Source of the DNA: an uncultured Clostridia bacterium
Lineage (GTDB): Bacteria > Bacillota > Clostridia > TANB77 > CAG-508
Reading direction: 5' to 3'
Length of the DNA: 64,000 nucleotides
NCBI GenBank assembly: GCA_928721565.1
Contig: OV788638.1
Coordinates: 1,116,001-1,180,000, forward strand
Part shown: in pieces, positions 45,298 through 52,868 of the stretch
Numbering within the stretch: position 1 is the first letter of the stretch
Layout of the letters: each line of letters starts with the position of its first letter
Translations under genes and position numbers: made by a program
Notes under the pieces: generated by a model
Told to the model about the DNA's origin: nothing
What the model saw: only the letters and a program-made list of their open reading frames with translations
Database searches by the model: none

Positions 45298-45972
45298 GTT
45301 TGTATCACAAAGTTTTGGTGGTTCTTTAAAACTTAAATACCAATTCATTCCATTATTATTTTCTTCAATATAATTTAGTCGTTCTTGTAATTGAGGATAT
45401 GTTCTTGGGGAAGGCACAATAACAGGTTGACCTGGCATCCAATTTGCAGGTGTAGAGCCTTTTGAACAATCTGCCATTTGTAGTGCTTCAATAATTCTTA
45501 GAATTTCTGGTATAAATCGACCAATATTTAAAGGATATACAAGTATAGTTCTAACAATTCCTTTATCATCAATAATAAATACATTTCTAACCGTTTCAGT
45601 AGAACTAACATCATTGGATATCATTCCGTATTTTCTGGCTATTGCTCCATTTCTGTCAGCAACAATAGGAAATGGTAAGACTATTCCTGTCATGCAAAAG
45701 ATATCATGCATCCACGCTAAATGTGATGCATTACTGTCTATACTTAGGCCTAATAAACATGTATTTAATTTTTCAAAATATTGGCAAGCATTGGCGAATG
45801 CAATCATTTCAGTTGTGCAGACTGGGGTAAAGTCACCAGGATGTGAAAAGAAAACTAACCATTTTCCTTTATAATCATCAAGAGAAATATGTCCATATGT
45901 AGTTTCGGCACTAAAATCTGGAGCATGTTGGCCAATTTTAACAGTTCCATTCATCATTAATTCATAGTCCAT
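45274..45972 (-). CDS. Peroxiredoxin (1-Cys Prx6 type)
   Basis: Reduces peroxides through a thiol. The 232-residue protein has the peroxidatic cysteine in FTPVCTTEM within the usual HPGDFTPVC context and the Prx6-type C-terminal dimer domain (LNIGRFIPEILRIIEALQ). Extra cysteines near the end (CDTNKSCKNQL) come from the fold-back element and are not conserved features. The ATG at 45972 has AAGGAG eight bases upstream. Confidence 0.93.
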   Translation of the reverse strand: MDYELMMNGTVKIGQHAPDFSAETTYGHISLDDYKGKWLVFFSHPGDFTPVCTTEMIAFANACQYFEKLNTCLLGLSIDSNASHLAWMHDIFCMTGIVLPFPIVADRNGAIARKYGMISNDVSSTETVRNVFIIDDKGIVRTILVYPLNIGRFIPEILRIIEALQMADCSKGSTPANWMPGQPVIVPSPRTYPQLQERLNYIEENNNGMNWYLSFKEPPKLCDTNKSCKNQL

Positions 45973-46031
45973 ATAAAAAACTCCTTTCATCTTTTATATA
46001 ATATTATGAAAAAATAAAAGAGTGATAATTA

Positions 46032-46059
46032 TTGAAAAAGAAAGTTTATATGATATAAT
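46032..46059 (+). promoter_or_regulatory. Promoter of the HD-domain gene
   Basis: TTGAAA (46032-46037), 16-bp spacer, TATAAT (46054-46059) with a preceding TGA. Confidence 0.7.
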
Positions 46060-46108
46060 ATATAAAAAATATATTGAAAAAATTAGCTGAAATTAAAGGA
46101 GATAAAAA

Positions 46109-46891
46109 ATGATAGATATAGAAAATGCAAAAAATGAATTTGACAAGTATGTTTCAAAATTTAATCCCAATGATGGCAGAATAAAATTAAAAATTGACCA
46201 TATAAAAAGAGTTGCAAATATTAGTAAAAAAATTGCACAAAACCTACAACTGGAAGAAGAGCAAGTAAGATTAGCCGAACTAATAGGATTATTTCATGAT
46301 ATAGGAAGATTTGAACAAGCTAAAAGGTATCATACATTTAATGATAAAGAATCATTTAATCATGCTGAATTAAGTGTAAAAGTATTATTTGATGAAAACT
46401 TAATAGAGAAATTCAATGTAGAAAAAAAATATGAAAATGTAATAAGACAAGCAATACTTAATCATAATAAAAATAAAATTAATGAAGATTTAAATGAAGA
46501 AGAAACATTATTTTCTAAAATAATTAGAGATGCTGATGAGTTAGACATATATTATACAATATGTGAATATGATTTTGAAAGTATATTTTGGTATTCTGAT
46601 TTTGATTGTGGTCCAATAAGTAATACAATAATAAATGAGTTTAAAATAGAACATGAGATTAATTACAGCCATATAAAAAATAATGCAGATCAGATAATTG
46701 TTTTTTATGCTTATATTTTTAAGTTGAATTTTGAATTTTCTCTAAAATTCTTAAAACAAGAAAAGTATTTAGAAAGATTTACTAGAAGAGTTTGTGAGAA
46801 ATTTTCTAATGATATTGTTAAAGAACAATCTAAACAAATATTGCAAATTTCTAATGATTTTTTAAATAAAATAACTTTTGTTGACTTATAA
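46109..46891 (+). CDS. HD-domain phosphohydrolase
   Basis: A 260-residue metal-dependent phosphohydrolase. The HD motif set is visible: an early histidine in KIDHIKRV, the HD pair in GLFHDIGRFEQ, a histidine in FNHAELS, and an aspartate in IIRDADELD. The fold is shared by nucleotidases and cyclic nucleotide phosphodiesterases; no further domain gives the substrate. It is monocistronic. Confidence 0.87.
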   Translation: MIDIENAKNEFDKYVSKFNPNDGRIKLKIDHIKRVANISKKIAQNLQLEEEQVRLAELIGLFHDIGRFEQAKRYHTFNDKESFNHAELSVKVLFDENLIEKFNVEKKYENVIRQAILNHNKNKINEDLNEEETLFSKIIRDADELDIYYTICEYDFESIFWYSDFDCGPISNTIINEFKIEHEINYSHIKNNADQIIVFYAYIFKLNFEFSLKFLKQEKYLERFTRRVCEKFSNDIVKEQSKQILQISNDFLNKITFVDL

Positions 46892-46909
46892 AACAAAAAT
46901 TATTATAAT
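46881..46909 (+). promoter_or_regulatory. Promoter of the aldolase gene
   Basis: TTGACT (46881-46886), 17-bp spacer, TATAAT (46904-46909). The -35 lies inside the last codons of the HD gene. Confidence 0.85.
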
Positions 46910-46943
46910 GTAAATGAATTATAAATTGAAAGGTGGTTATAAA

Positions 46944-47831
46944 ATGAATAACGAAATGTATGAAATTATAAAAAATGGACAAGGATTTATAGCTGCATTA
47001 GACCAAAGTGGAGGAAGCAGCAGTAAAACATTAAAAGCATATGGAATTCCAGAAAGTGAATATAGTACAGAAGAAGAAATGTTTAATTTGATACATGAAA
47101 TGAGAAAAAGAGTATTTACAAGTAAATCATTTACAAATGAGCACATATTAGGAGCAATTTTATTTGAAAAAACAATGTTATCAAAAGTAAATGACGAATT
47201 TACAGCAGATTATTTATGGAATCAAAAACACATAGTATCATTCTTAAAAGTTGACAAAGGACTTCAGGATGAGAAAGACGGTGTGAAATTAATGAAACCA
47301 ATTCCAGAATTAGAAACAGAATTAAAAGAAGCAAATGAAAAGCATGTATTTGGAACGAAAATGAGATCTGTAATATATGAGCCAAATGTTGAAGGAATAA
47401 AAGCAATTGTAGCACAACAATTTGAAGTCGCAAAAACAATATGTAATGCAGGTTTAGTGCCAATTATTGAACCAGAAGTTGATATAAATGCACCAGGAAA
47501 AGAAAAATGTGAAGAAATCTTAAAAGAAGAAATCAAAAAACAATTAGATAATTGGAACAAAGAAGATAAAATAATGTTCAAATTTACAATACCAACAGTT
47601 GAAAATCATTATTTAGACTTATATAATTATGAATGTGTTGTAAGAATTGTAGCTTTATCAGGTGGATATGACGTAGATAAAGCAGTTGAATTATTAGCTA
47701 AAAATAATAGAATGATAGCAAGTTTTTCAAGAGCATTATTACAAGATTTAAATGCACAACAAACTCAAGAAGAATTTGATGCAAAATTAAATGATGTTAT
47801 AGTTAAAATCTATAATGCATCTATATCATAA
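46944..47831 (+). CDS. Fructose-bisphosphate aldolase, class I
   Basis: Cleaves fructose 1,6-bisphosphate in glycolysis by a Schiff-base mechanism. The 295-residue protein has ALDQSGGSSSKTL at the N-terminus, VSFLKVDKGLQ, PIIEPEVD and KFTIP with the Schiff-base lysine region: a prokaryotic class I aldolase. The ATG at 46944 is used because AAAGGTGG precedes it; the ATG at 46914 lacks a site. Confidence 0.93.
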   Translation: MNNEMYEIIKNGQGFIAALDQSGGSSSKTLKAYGIPESEYSTEEEMFNLIHEMRKRVFTSKSFTNEHILGAILFEKTMLSKVNDEFTADYLWNQKHIVSFLKVDKGLQDEKDGVKLMKPIPELETELKEANEKHVFGTKMRSVIYEPNVEGIKAIVAQQFEVAKTICNAGLVPIIEPEVDINAPGKEKCEEILKEEIKKQLDNWNKEDKIMFKFTIPTVENHYLDLYNYECVVRIVALSGGYDVDKAVELLAKNNRMIASFSRALLQDLNAQQTQEEFDAKLNDVIVKIYNASIS

Positions 47832-47838
47832 TAAGGAG

Positions 47839-47868
47839 AAGCAGATAATTTTTAATTATCTGCTTTTG
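47839..47868 (+). terminator. Terminator of the aldolase gene (repeat family copy 1)
   Basis: AAGCAGATAATT (47839-47850) pairs with AATTATCTGCTT (47854-47865), then TTTTGTG. Similar hairpins end genes at 51.7 and 55.9 kb. Confidence 0.85.
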
Positions 47869-47980
47869 TGAAATATATAAAAGAAGGAATAGCAGTGAAA
47901 GATAAATAAGTCATAAAACTACTTAACAGTATATAAAATAATATAGGTAGTTATAGACGCTGAAGAAATTTTAAAAATAC

Positions 47981-48009
47981 TTGCCCAAATAGATAAAAAA
48001 TAGTATAAT
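47981..48009 (+). promoter_or_regulatory. Promoter of mntP
   Basis: TTGCCC (47981-47986), 17-bp spacer, TATAAT (48004-48009). The start of transcription would be about 30 bases before the ATG, leaving no room for a riboswitch. Confidence 0.8.
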
Positions 48010-48045
48010 TACTTTTTGTATGAAATCAAATAAGAAGGTGTAAAA

Positions 48046-48612
48046 ATGGGAGTACTTGAATTATTATTGTTAAGTATAGGATTAGGAATGGATGCTTTTG
48101 CAGTGTCAGTTTGCAAGGGGATTTCGATGAAGAAAATGAATTGGAAAAAAGCAATTATAATAGGATTATATTTTGGTGGTTTTCAAGCATTAATGCCAGT
48201 AATAGGATATTATTTAGGCTCAGCATTTGAAAGTTTAATAACAAATGTAGATCATTGGATTGCATTCATATTATTAGGAATTATTGGTGGAAAGATGATA
48301 AAAGATTCGTTTGGGGACGAAAGCGAAAATTGCAATGATGATGTTAGTTTTAAAACAATGTTTGTTCTAGCAGTTGCAACTAGTATAGATGCATTAGCAA
48401 TTGGAATTACATTTGCATTTTTAAATGTTAATTTAATGTTAGCAATAACTCTAATTGGAATTATTACATTTGTTTTATCTGTGATCGGAACAAAAATTGG
48501 AAACAGATTTGGAGACGCTTATGAAAGAAATGCAGAATTAGTTGGAGGATGCATATTAATTTTATTAGGCTTAAAAATTTTACTAGAGCATTTAAATATT
48601 ATAAATTTTTAA
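48046..48612 (+). CDS. mntP: Manganese efflux pump MntP
   Basis: Exports Mn2+. The 188-residue protein has six predicted helices in two repeats, each with the family's acidic motif: GLGMDAFAVS near the N-terminus and ATSIDALAIGI in the second half. The aspartates in these motifs are the expected transport residues. It is monocistronic. Confidence 0.93.
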   Translation: MGVLELLLLSIGLGMDAFAVSVCKGISMKKMNWKKAIIIGLYFGGFQALMPVIGYYLGSAFESLITNVDHWIAFILLGIIGGKMIKDSFGDESENCNDDVSFKTMFVLAVATSIDALAIGITFAFLNVNLMLAITLIGIITFVLSVIGTKIGNRFGDAYERNAELVGGCILILLGLKILLEHLNIINF

Positions 48613-48624
48613 TATATATAAAAT

Positions 48625-48653
48625 TTGACAATTTATTAGAAAAATAGTACAAT
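48625..48653 (+). promoter_or_regulatory. Promoter of the orphan gene at 48.7 kb
   Basis: TTGACA (48625-48630), 17-bp spacer, TACAAT (48648-48653). Confidence 0.85.
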
Positions 48654-48698
48654 TATTATGTACACTAAAGCAAATGCTTTAAAAATAGGAGGAAACTT

Positions 48699-49154
48699 AT
48701 GGTAGAAAAAGACGTAATGGAACTGGTATTAGACGAAATGGAAGGAGGAAAACGGGATAGTTTTCAGCAATGTCATCTAATAATGGAAGGCATTAATTTC
48801 AAAGCAAGAATTCCAAATGATTTTTGGAATGATGAAGACAAAGCTGGACTGGGAATAATGGACATATATGAACCATTAACAAAAGTTCAGTTACGCCAGA
48901 TTCGCATGGAAATAATTGATGCAATATTTCAAAGGATTGTCATACGTCCTTTAAATATCGAACAATATGTCAGATATTTTCATGGTCTGTCTATTTTAAA
49001 CGTCCAAAAGGACACTGATGAAGTACCAGCAATAGGTGAAAATGATCAATATAACATGGCTTACGAGTTATGGAAGTTGGATGATGGTTCTAAAGAAAAC
49101 TGGAACCATATAGAAAGTATTGCATGGTATGCATTAGGAGAACTGGAACCATAA
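48699..49154 (+). CDS. Orphan protein of unknown function, atypical codon use
   Basis: A 151-residue soluble protein (MVEKDVMELVLDEMEGGK...) with no recognised motif; the middle contains several aromatic residues and an RPLNIEQYVRYFHG segment. Codons such as CGG, CGC, CGT and GTC are used, unlike the AGA-dominated neighbours. It has a consensus promoter, AGGAGG and a strong terminator of its own. It lies between mntP and the TsaC-like gene with no functional link. Confidence 0.78.
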   Translation: MVEKDVMELVLDEMEGGKRDSFQQCHLIMEGINFKARIPNDFWNDEDKAGLGIMDIYEPLTKVQLRQIRMEIIDAIFQRIVIRPLNIEQYVRYFHGLSILNVQKDTDEVPAIGENDQYNMAYELWKLDDGSKENWNHIESIAWYALGELEP

Positions 49155-49158
49155 AAAC

Positions 49159-49190
49159 AAAAGCAAGAGGGAAACTTACCTCTTGCTTTT
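49159..49190 (+). terminator. Terminator of the orphan gene at 48.7 kb
   Basis: A 12-bp stem, 49159-49170 with 49179-49190, ending in TTTT. Confidence 0.88.
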
Positions 49191-49305
49191 TAAATGTATT
49201 ATATGATATAAATATGTAAATGATAAATATTGTATATGGTGAGAAAAAATTTAAAATGCTACTTGTAGTTTCATTTTAATTTAAATAAAAGAGGATAAAA
49301 GTAGA

Positions 49306-49914
49306 ATGAAAAGATATAAATCAAATGAAATAGATAAATTGTCAGAAATATTAAAAAATGATGGAGTAATTAGTGTACCAACAGATACAGTTTTTGGAGT
49401 ATGTGCACGTATAAATTCTATAAAAGCATATGATAACTTGGTAAAAACTAAAAACAGACCAATTACAAAACCATTTCCTGTAATGTGTGCAGATGAAGAG
49501 CAAATAAGAAGTATTGCTATAATAGATGAAAAAGCAGAAAAATTAATTAAAGAATTTATGCCTGGACCAATTACACTTGTATTGAGAAAACGAGAAGATT
49601 TGCCAGAATATATAAATAATGGACGTGATAGTATAGCAATAAGAATGGCAACATCAAAAGTATTAGAAGAGTTAATTAGGAAAGTTGGAAGTCCTATCTT
49701 TATGAGTAGTGCAAATCAAAGTGGAGAACCTACATGTCAAGATTTAGACGAAATAGAAAAGAGCTGCCCAAGTTTGGATGGAATGATGGAAGGAGAAGTA
49801 TCCTTTGGAAAAGGAAGTACAATAGTGGATTGTACTTCTGAGAAAATTGAGATTTTGCGATTAGGGCCGATTTCTATATCGCAAATAGAAAAAACAATAA
49901 AGTCTATTAAATAA
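49306..49914 (+). CDS. L-threonylcarbamoyladenylate synthase (Sua5/YciO/YrdC family)
   Basis: Makes threonylcarbamoyl-AMP for the t6A modification of tRNAs reading ANN codons. The 202-residue protein is the single-domain YrdC/TsaC form: ISVPTDTVFGV, the KxR-like KTKNRPITKPFPV loop, MPGPITLVL and MSSANQSGEP. It lacks the Sua5 C-terminal domain. It is monocistronic as far as can be seen. Confidence 0.92.
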   Translation: MKRYKSNEIDKLSEILKNDGVISVPTDTVFGVCARINSIKAYDNLVKTKNRPITKPFPVMCADEEQIRSIAIIDEKAEKLIKEFMPGPITLVLRKREDLPEYINNGRDSIAIRMATSKVLEELIRKVGSPIFMSSANQSGEPTCQDLDEIEKSCPSLDGMMEGEVSFGKGSTIVDCTSEKIEILRLGPISISQIEKTIKSIK

Positions 49915-49932
49915 ATAATTAATAAAAAACTA

Positions 49933-49963
49933 TTGACTTTGAGTCCACTCAAAGTGTTATATA
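49933..49963 (+). promoter_or_regulatory. MerR-type promoter with 19-bp spacer and dyad operator
   Basis: TTGACT (49933-49938) and TATATA (49958-49963) are 19 bp apart, the overlong spacing that MerR activators correct. The spacer holds the palindrome ACTTTGAGT-CC-ACTCAAAGT (49936-49955). Confidence 0.8.
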
Positions 49964-49997
49964 TAAATCAAGAAAGAACTAAAGGAGGAGTTATATT

Positions 49998-50228
49998 ATG
50001 GAAAAACAAACAGCAGGTAGAGAAAATTTAGGAGAGTTAGCACCAAAATTTGCAGAACTAAATGATGATGTACTATTTGGACAAGGAGAACCAAATGTAA
50101 AACACTGGCATGGCGCAACAGCAAAATCTTGGTTTAGCCATATTGCGGTTGAAGTACCAGATGAAAATATTTCAAATGAATGGTGTGAAAAAGTTACAGA
50201 TGAAGAATATGATAAATTGCCAGAATAA
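49998..50228 (+). pseudogene. Internally deleted carboxymuconolactone decarboxylase-cupin protein
   Basis: A 76-residue frame whose first ~27 residues match the start of CMD-family proteins (AGRENLGELAPKFAELNDDVLFG) and whose last ~48 residues match the end of the cupin domain commonly fused to them (GEPNVKHWHGATAKSWFSHIAVEVP). The junction is in frame at about 50080. Intact fusions are about 230-260 residues, so some 160-180 residues are missing, including the CMD active site. The ribosome site and MerR-type promoter remain. The product is probably non-functional, though a mini-cupin cannot be excluded. Confidence 0.75.
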
Positions 50229-50245
50229 ATTTGGAGGAATAATAA

Positions 50246-50629
50246 ATGACAATAGCAGAAGTTAGTAAAATATATAATTTAACACCAGATACATTAAGAT
50301 ATTATTAAAGAATAGGATTACTTACAAAGGTTCCGAGAAATGCAAACGGGATTCGAAATTATGATGAAAAATCTTGTAAAAGAATAGAATTTATAAAATG
50401 CATGCGTAATGCGGGAGTGGAAATAGAAATCTTAATAGAATATATGAGTTTATTTGAAAAAGGTAAATCAACAGTAAAAGCAAGAAAAAAATTGTTAGAA
50501 GAACAAAGAGAAAAATTACAAGAAAAACAAAAAAATATATCAGAAACACTTGAACGATTAGAGTATAAAATTGAACTGTATAATGAGATTGAAGAAGGCA
50601 AAAGGAAGGATTTTACAGAAGAAGTTTAA
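50246..50629 (+). pseudogene. MerR family regulator with nonsense codon 21
   Basis: The start ATG at 50246 has TTGGAGG upstream. The frame reads an N-terminal MerR helix-turn-helix (IAEVSKIYNLTPDTLRYY) and then TAA at 50306-50308, where relatives have GAA (LRYYERIGLL). After the stop the frame continues intact to 50629 with RIGLLTKVPRNANGIRNYDE and a coiled-coil dimer helix. One base change (G to T) explains the loss. It is the likely regulator of the deleted CMD-cupin gene beside it. Confidence 0.88.
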
Positions 50630-50663
50630 TTAATAAAAAAGTTCCTTTTTATAGGGGGAGTTT

Positions 50664-51155
50664 ATGGAAAGAAAAAAATTAGTAAGAATAGAATCAATTT
50701 CTATGATTGTTATTGCATTAGGAATATTCTTTTTAATATTTAATTTATATTTTATAGTAAAAGGAATGAGTAGAGATATATTATATGTAAATGAGAAAAA
50801 TAGAGAAAGTGTAAAAAGATTATTTGAAAAAAGTGAGCAATATAAAGAAATAAAAGATTTTGATAAAATAAAGAAAATTCAATATTTTTTAGCATTTAAT
50901 AACATGGAATTTACATTATACTATAAAGATGGTAGCACTGATAAAATATATGATGATGAATTAATAGATTTAAAAGAGTACATAGAGAAAAATGGATATA
51001 ACAAGGGAAAAGTTCATATAATATTTGGAATGTTTGTTATTTGTATTTGTCTTGGACTAAATGCTATAAGAGAAGATGTTGCAGAAAAAATTGATTTTAT
51101 AGATAAAAACGAACTGGAGAATAGAAATGAATATATTAAAACCACAAAAAATTAA
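50664..51155 (+). CDS. Membrane protein of unknown function, two transmembrane segments
   Basis: A 163-residue protein with a first hydrophobic helix at about residues 12-34 (SMIVIALGIFFLIFNLYFIV) and a second at about 118-134 (VHIIFGMFVICICLGL). The ~80 residues between are charged and would face outside if the N-terminus is inside. No family was recognised. AGGGGGAG precedes the ATG. The 3' end overlaps the pentapeptide-repeat gene by 29 bp. Confidence 0.75.
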   Translation: MERKKLVRIESISMIVIALGIFFLIFNLYFIVKGMSRDILYVNEKNRESVKRLFEKSEQYKEIKDFDKIKKIQYFLAFNNMEFTLYYKDGSTDKIYDDELIDLKEYIEKNGYNKGKVHIIFGMFVICICLGLNAIREDVAEKIDFIDKNELENRNEYIKTTKN

Positions 51156-51699
51156 ATTTAATGAATCAGAAAATATAGACTTAATAAATATGGATAGAGA
51201 TGAAGACATAGAACATTGTAAATTTAGTAATATAAAAATGCAAAATGGCGAAATAGAAAATGCAACTTTTAGAGATGTAATATTTGAAAATTGCGATTTT
51301 TCAAATACTAAATTTATTGATAACACATTTATTAGATGTGAATTTAACAATTGCAAATTATCAGGATGTGATATGACAGAAAATAGATTATATAATGTAA
51401 CATTTATAGAAACAAATGCAAGTTATATAAACTTATCAATGGCTAGTATAGAAAATATATTATTTAAAGATTCTAATTTTAGAAATAGCTATTTTCAAGA
51501 AACAACAGTAAAAAATATATATTTCGAAAATACGGATTTAACCCAGGCACAATTTTTTAAAACCAGTTTAAGAAATGTAGATTTATCAAATAGTACAATA
51601 GAAGGAATAGCAATTACAATAGATGACATAAAAGGTGCTGTAATTGACCAAGCACAATCAATGGATTTATTATATTTACTAGGTGTTAAAGTAAAATAA
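51127..51699 (+). CDS. Pentapeptide-repeat protein
   Basis: A 190-residue right-handed beta-helix. Repeats of the A(D/N)LxX type run from about residue 30 to 165, with phenylalanine or leucine centres (CKFSN, ATFRD, CDFSN, CEFNN, SNFRN, TDLTQ, VDLSN). The length and break pattern recall Qnr/MfpA-type DNA mimics that protect gyrase, but the two-domain Qnr layout is not certain. It ends with hydrophobic YLLGVKVK, which may serve in dimerisation. Function is unknown. Confidence 0.88.
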   Translation: MNILKPQKIKFNESENIDLINMDRDEDIEHCKFSNIKMQNGEIENATFRDVIFENCDFSNTKFIDNTFIRCEFNNCKLSGCDMTENRLYNVTFIETNASYINLSMASIENILFKDSNFRNSYFQETTVKNIYFENTDLTQAQFFKTSLRNVDLSNSTIEGIAITIDDIKGAVIDQAQSMDLLYLLGVKVK

Positions 51700-51700
51700 T

Positions 51701-51737
51701 CAAAAGCAGGTAATTAGTTGATAATTATCTGCTTTTG
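51701..51737 (+). terminator. Terminator (repeat family copy 2)
   Basis: A 16-bp stem, 51701-51716 with 51722-51737, and a GTTGA loop. The right arm shares AATTATCTGCTTTTGTG with copy 1. Confidence 0.87.
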
Positions 51738-51782
51738 TGATATAAATAAAAAATAGTAAGCAGAAAGTGAGATGCAAATTTT

Positions 51783-52322
51783 ATGACATATAAATATATA
51801 TACAAAACACCAGAGAAACTTTCAAATATGATAATGAATAGTGATGGAGAATACCTGACAGGATTATGTTTTGAAGGTTCAAGAGACTCTTCAAAACATG
51901 TAATAAATTGCGAAGAAAAAGATTTAGAAATATTTAAAGAAACAAGCAAATGGTTAGATATTTATTTTAGTGGAGAAAATCCTAACTTTACACCAAAATA
52001 TAAAATAGCAAATTTGACAACATTTAGACAAGAAGTAATAGATATAATGAATTCTATAGAATATGGACAAACATTAACATATAATGACATAGCAAAAGCC
52101 ATAGCTGAAAAACGAGGAATAAAAAGAATGTCATCACAAGCAGTTGGTGGAGCTGTTGGCTGGAATCCAATATGTATTATAATTCCTTGTCATAGAGTAG
52201 TAGGAACAAATGGAAGTTTAACCGGTTATGGAGGAGGAATAAAAAATAAAGTTGAACTATTAAAGTTAGAAAAAAATGATATGAGTAAATTTTTTATTCC
52301 AAAGAAAGGGACAGCATTATGA
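51783..52322 (+). CDS. ogt: Methylated-DNA--protein-cysteine methyltransferase
   Basis: Repairs O6-methylguanine by suicidal transfer to its own cysteine. The 179-residue protein has the active-site motif IIPCHRVVGTNGSLTGYGGG. The N-terminal ribonuclease-like domain is shortened but recognisable. The stop overlaps the next gene (ATGA), so it is co-translated with the methyladenine glycosylase gene, giving an alkylation repair pair. Confidence 0.94.
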   Translation: MTYKYIYKTPEKLSNMIMNSDGEYLTGLCFEGSRDSSKHVINCEEKDLEIFKETSKWLDIYFSGENPNFTPKYKIANLTTFRQEVIDIMNSIEYGQTLTYNDIAKAIAEKRGIKRMSSQAVGGAVGWNPICIIIPCHRVVGTNGSLTGYGGGIKNKVELLKLEKNDMSKFFIPKKGTAL

Positions 52323-52867
52323 GAAGATGTAAATGGTGTAATTTAAATAATCCTAAATATATAGAATATCACGATAATGAATGGTGTAAACCTAACTATG
52401 ATGAAAAATATTTATATGAAATGCTAATTTTAGAATCTTTTCAAGCAGGTCTGTCTTGGGAATGTGTATTAAACAAAAGGGACGATTTTAGAAAAGCATT
52501 TGATAATTTTGATATAGATAAAATATGCAACTATACAGAAGATAAAATTCAAGAATTATTACGAAATGAAAAGATTATAAGAAATAAACTAAAAATAAAT
52601 GCGACTATAAATAATAGCAAAATTTTTAAAAAAATTCAAAATGAATATGGAACGTTTTATAATTATTTAAGGACTTTTACAAATAATAAAATTATTTATG
52701 AAATTGATAAGACTACAAATGAGTTGTCAGATAGTTTGTCAAAAGATTTAAAAAAAAGAGGAATGAAATTTGCAGGAAGTACAATTATATATTCGTATTT
52801 GCAAGCAATAGGAGTTATATATTCACATGATAAAGAATGTTTTATGTATAAGAAAGGAAGGAATTAA
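52319..52867 (+). CDS. tag: DNA-3-methyladenine glycosylase I
   Basis: Excises 3-methyladenine. The 182-residue protein starts with CKWCN and has YHDNEWCKPNYDEKYLYE and FQAGLSW, the Tag signatures, with zinc ligands at the N- and C-termini (late histidine HDKEC). It forms an alkylation repair unit with the upstream ogt gene. Confidence 0.95.
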   Translation: MRRCKWCNLNNPKYIEYHDNEWCKPNYDEKYLYEMLILESFQAGLSWECVLNKRDDFRKAFDNFDIDKICNYTEDKIQELLRNEKIIRNKLKINATINNSKIFKKIQNEYGTFYNYLRTFTNNKIIYEIDKTTNELSDSLSKDLKKRGMKFAGSTIIYSYLQAIGVIYSHDKECFMYKKGRN

Positions 52868-52868
52868 A

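Noticed and set aside
47870..47980. yybP-ykoY riboswitch before mntP
   Set aside because: The GGGAGTAG and CGAGAC elements are absent and the promoter at 47981-48009 leaves only about 30 bases of leader.
50306..50308. Recoded stop codon (read-through) in merR
   Set aside because: TAA is not used for selenocysteine or pyrrolysine, and the neighbouring target gene is also broken; a nonsense mutation is simpler.
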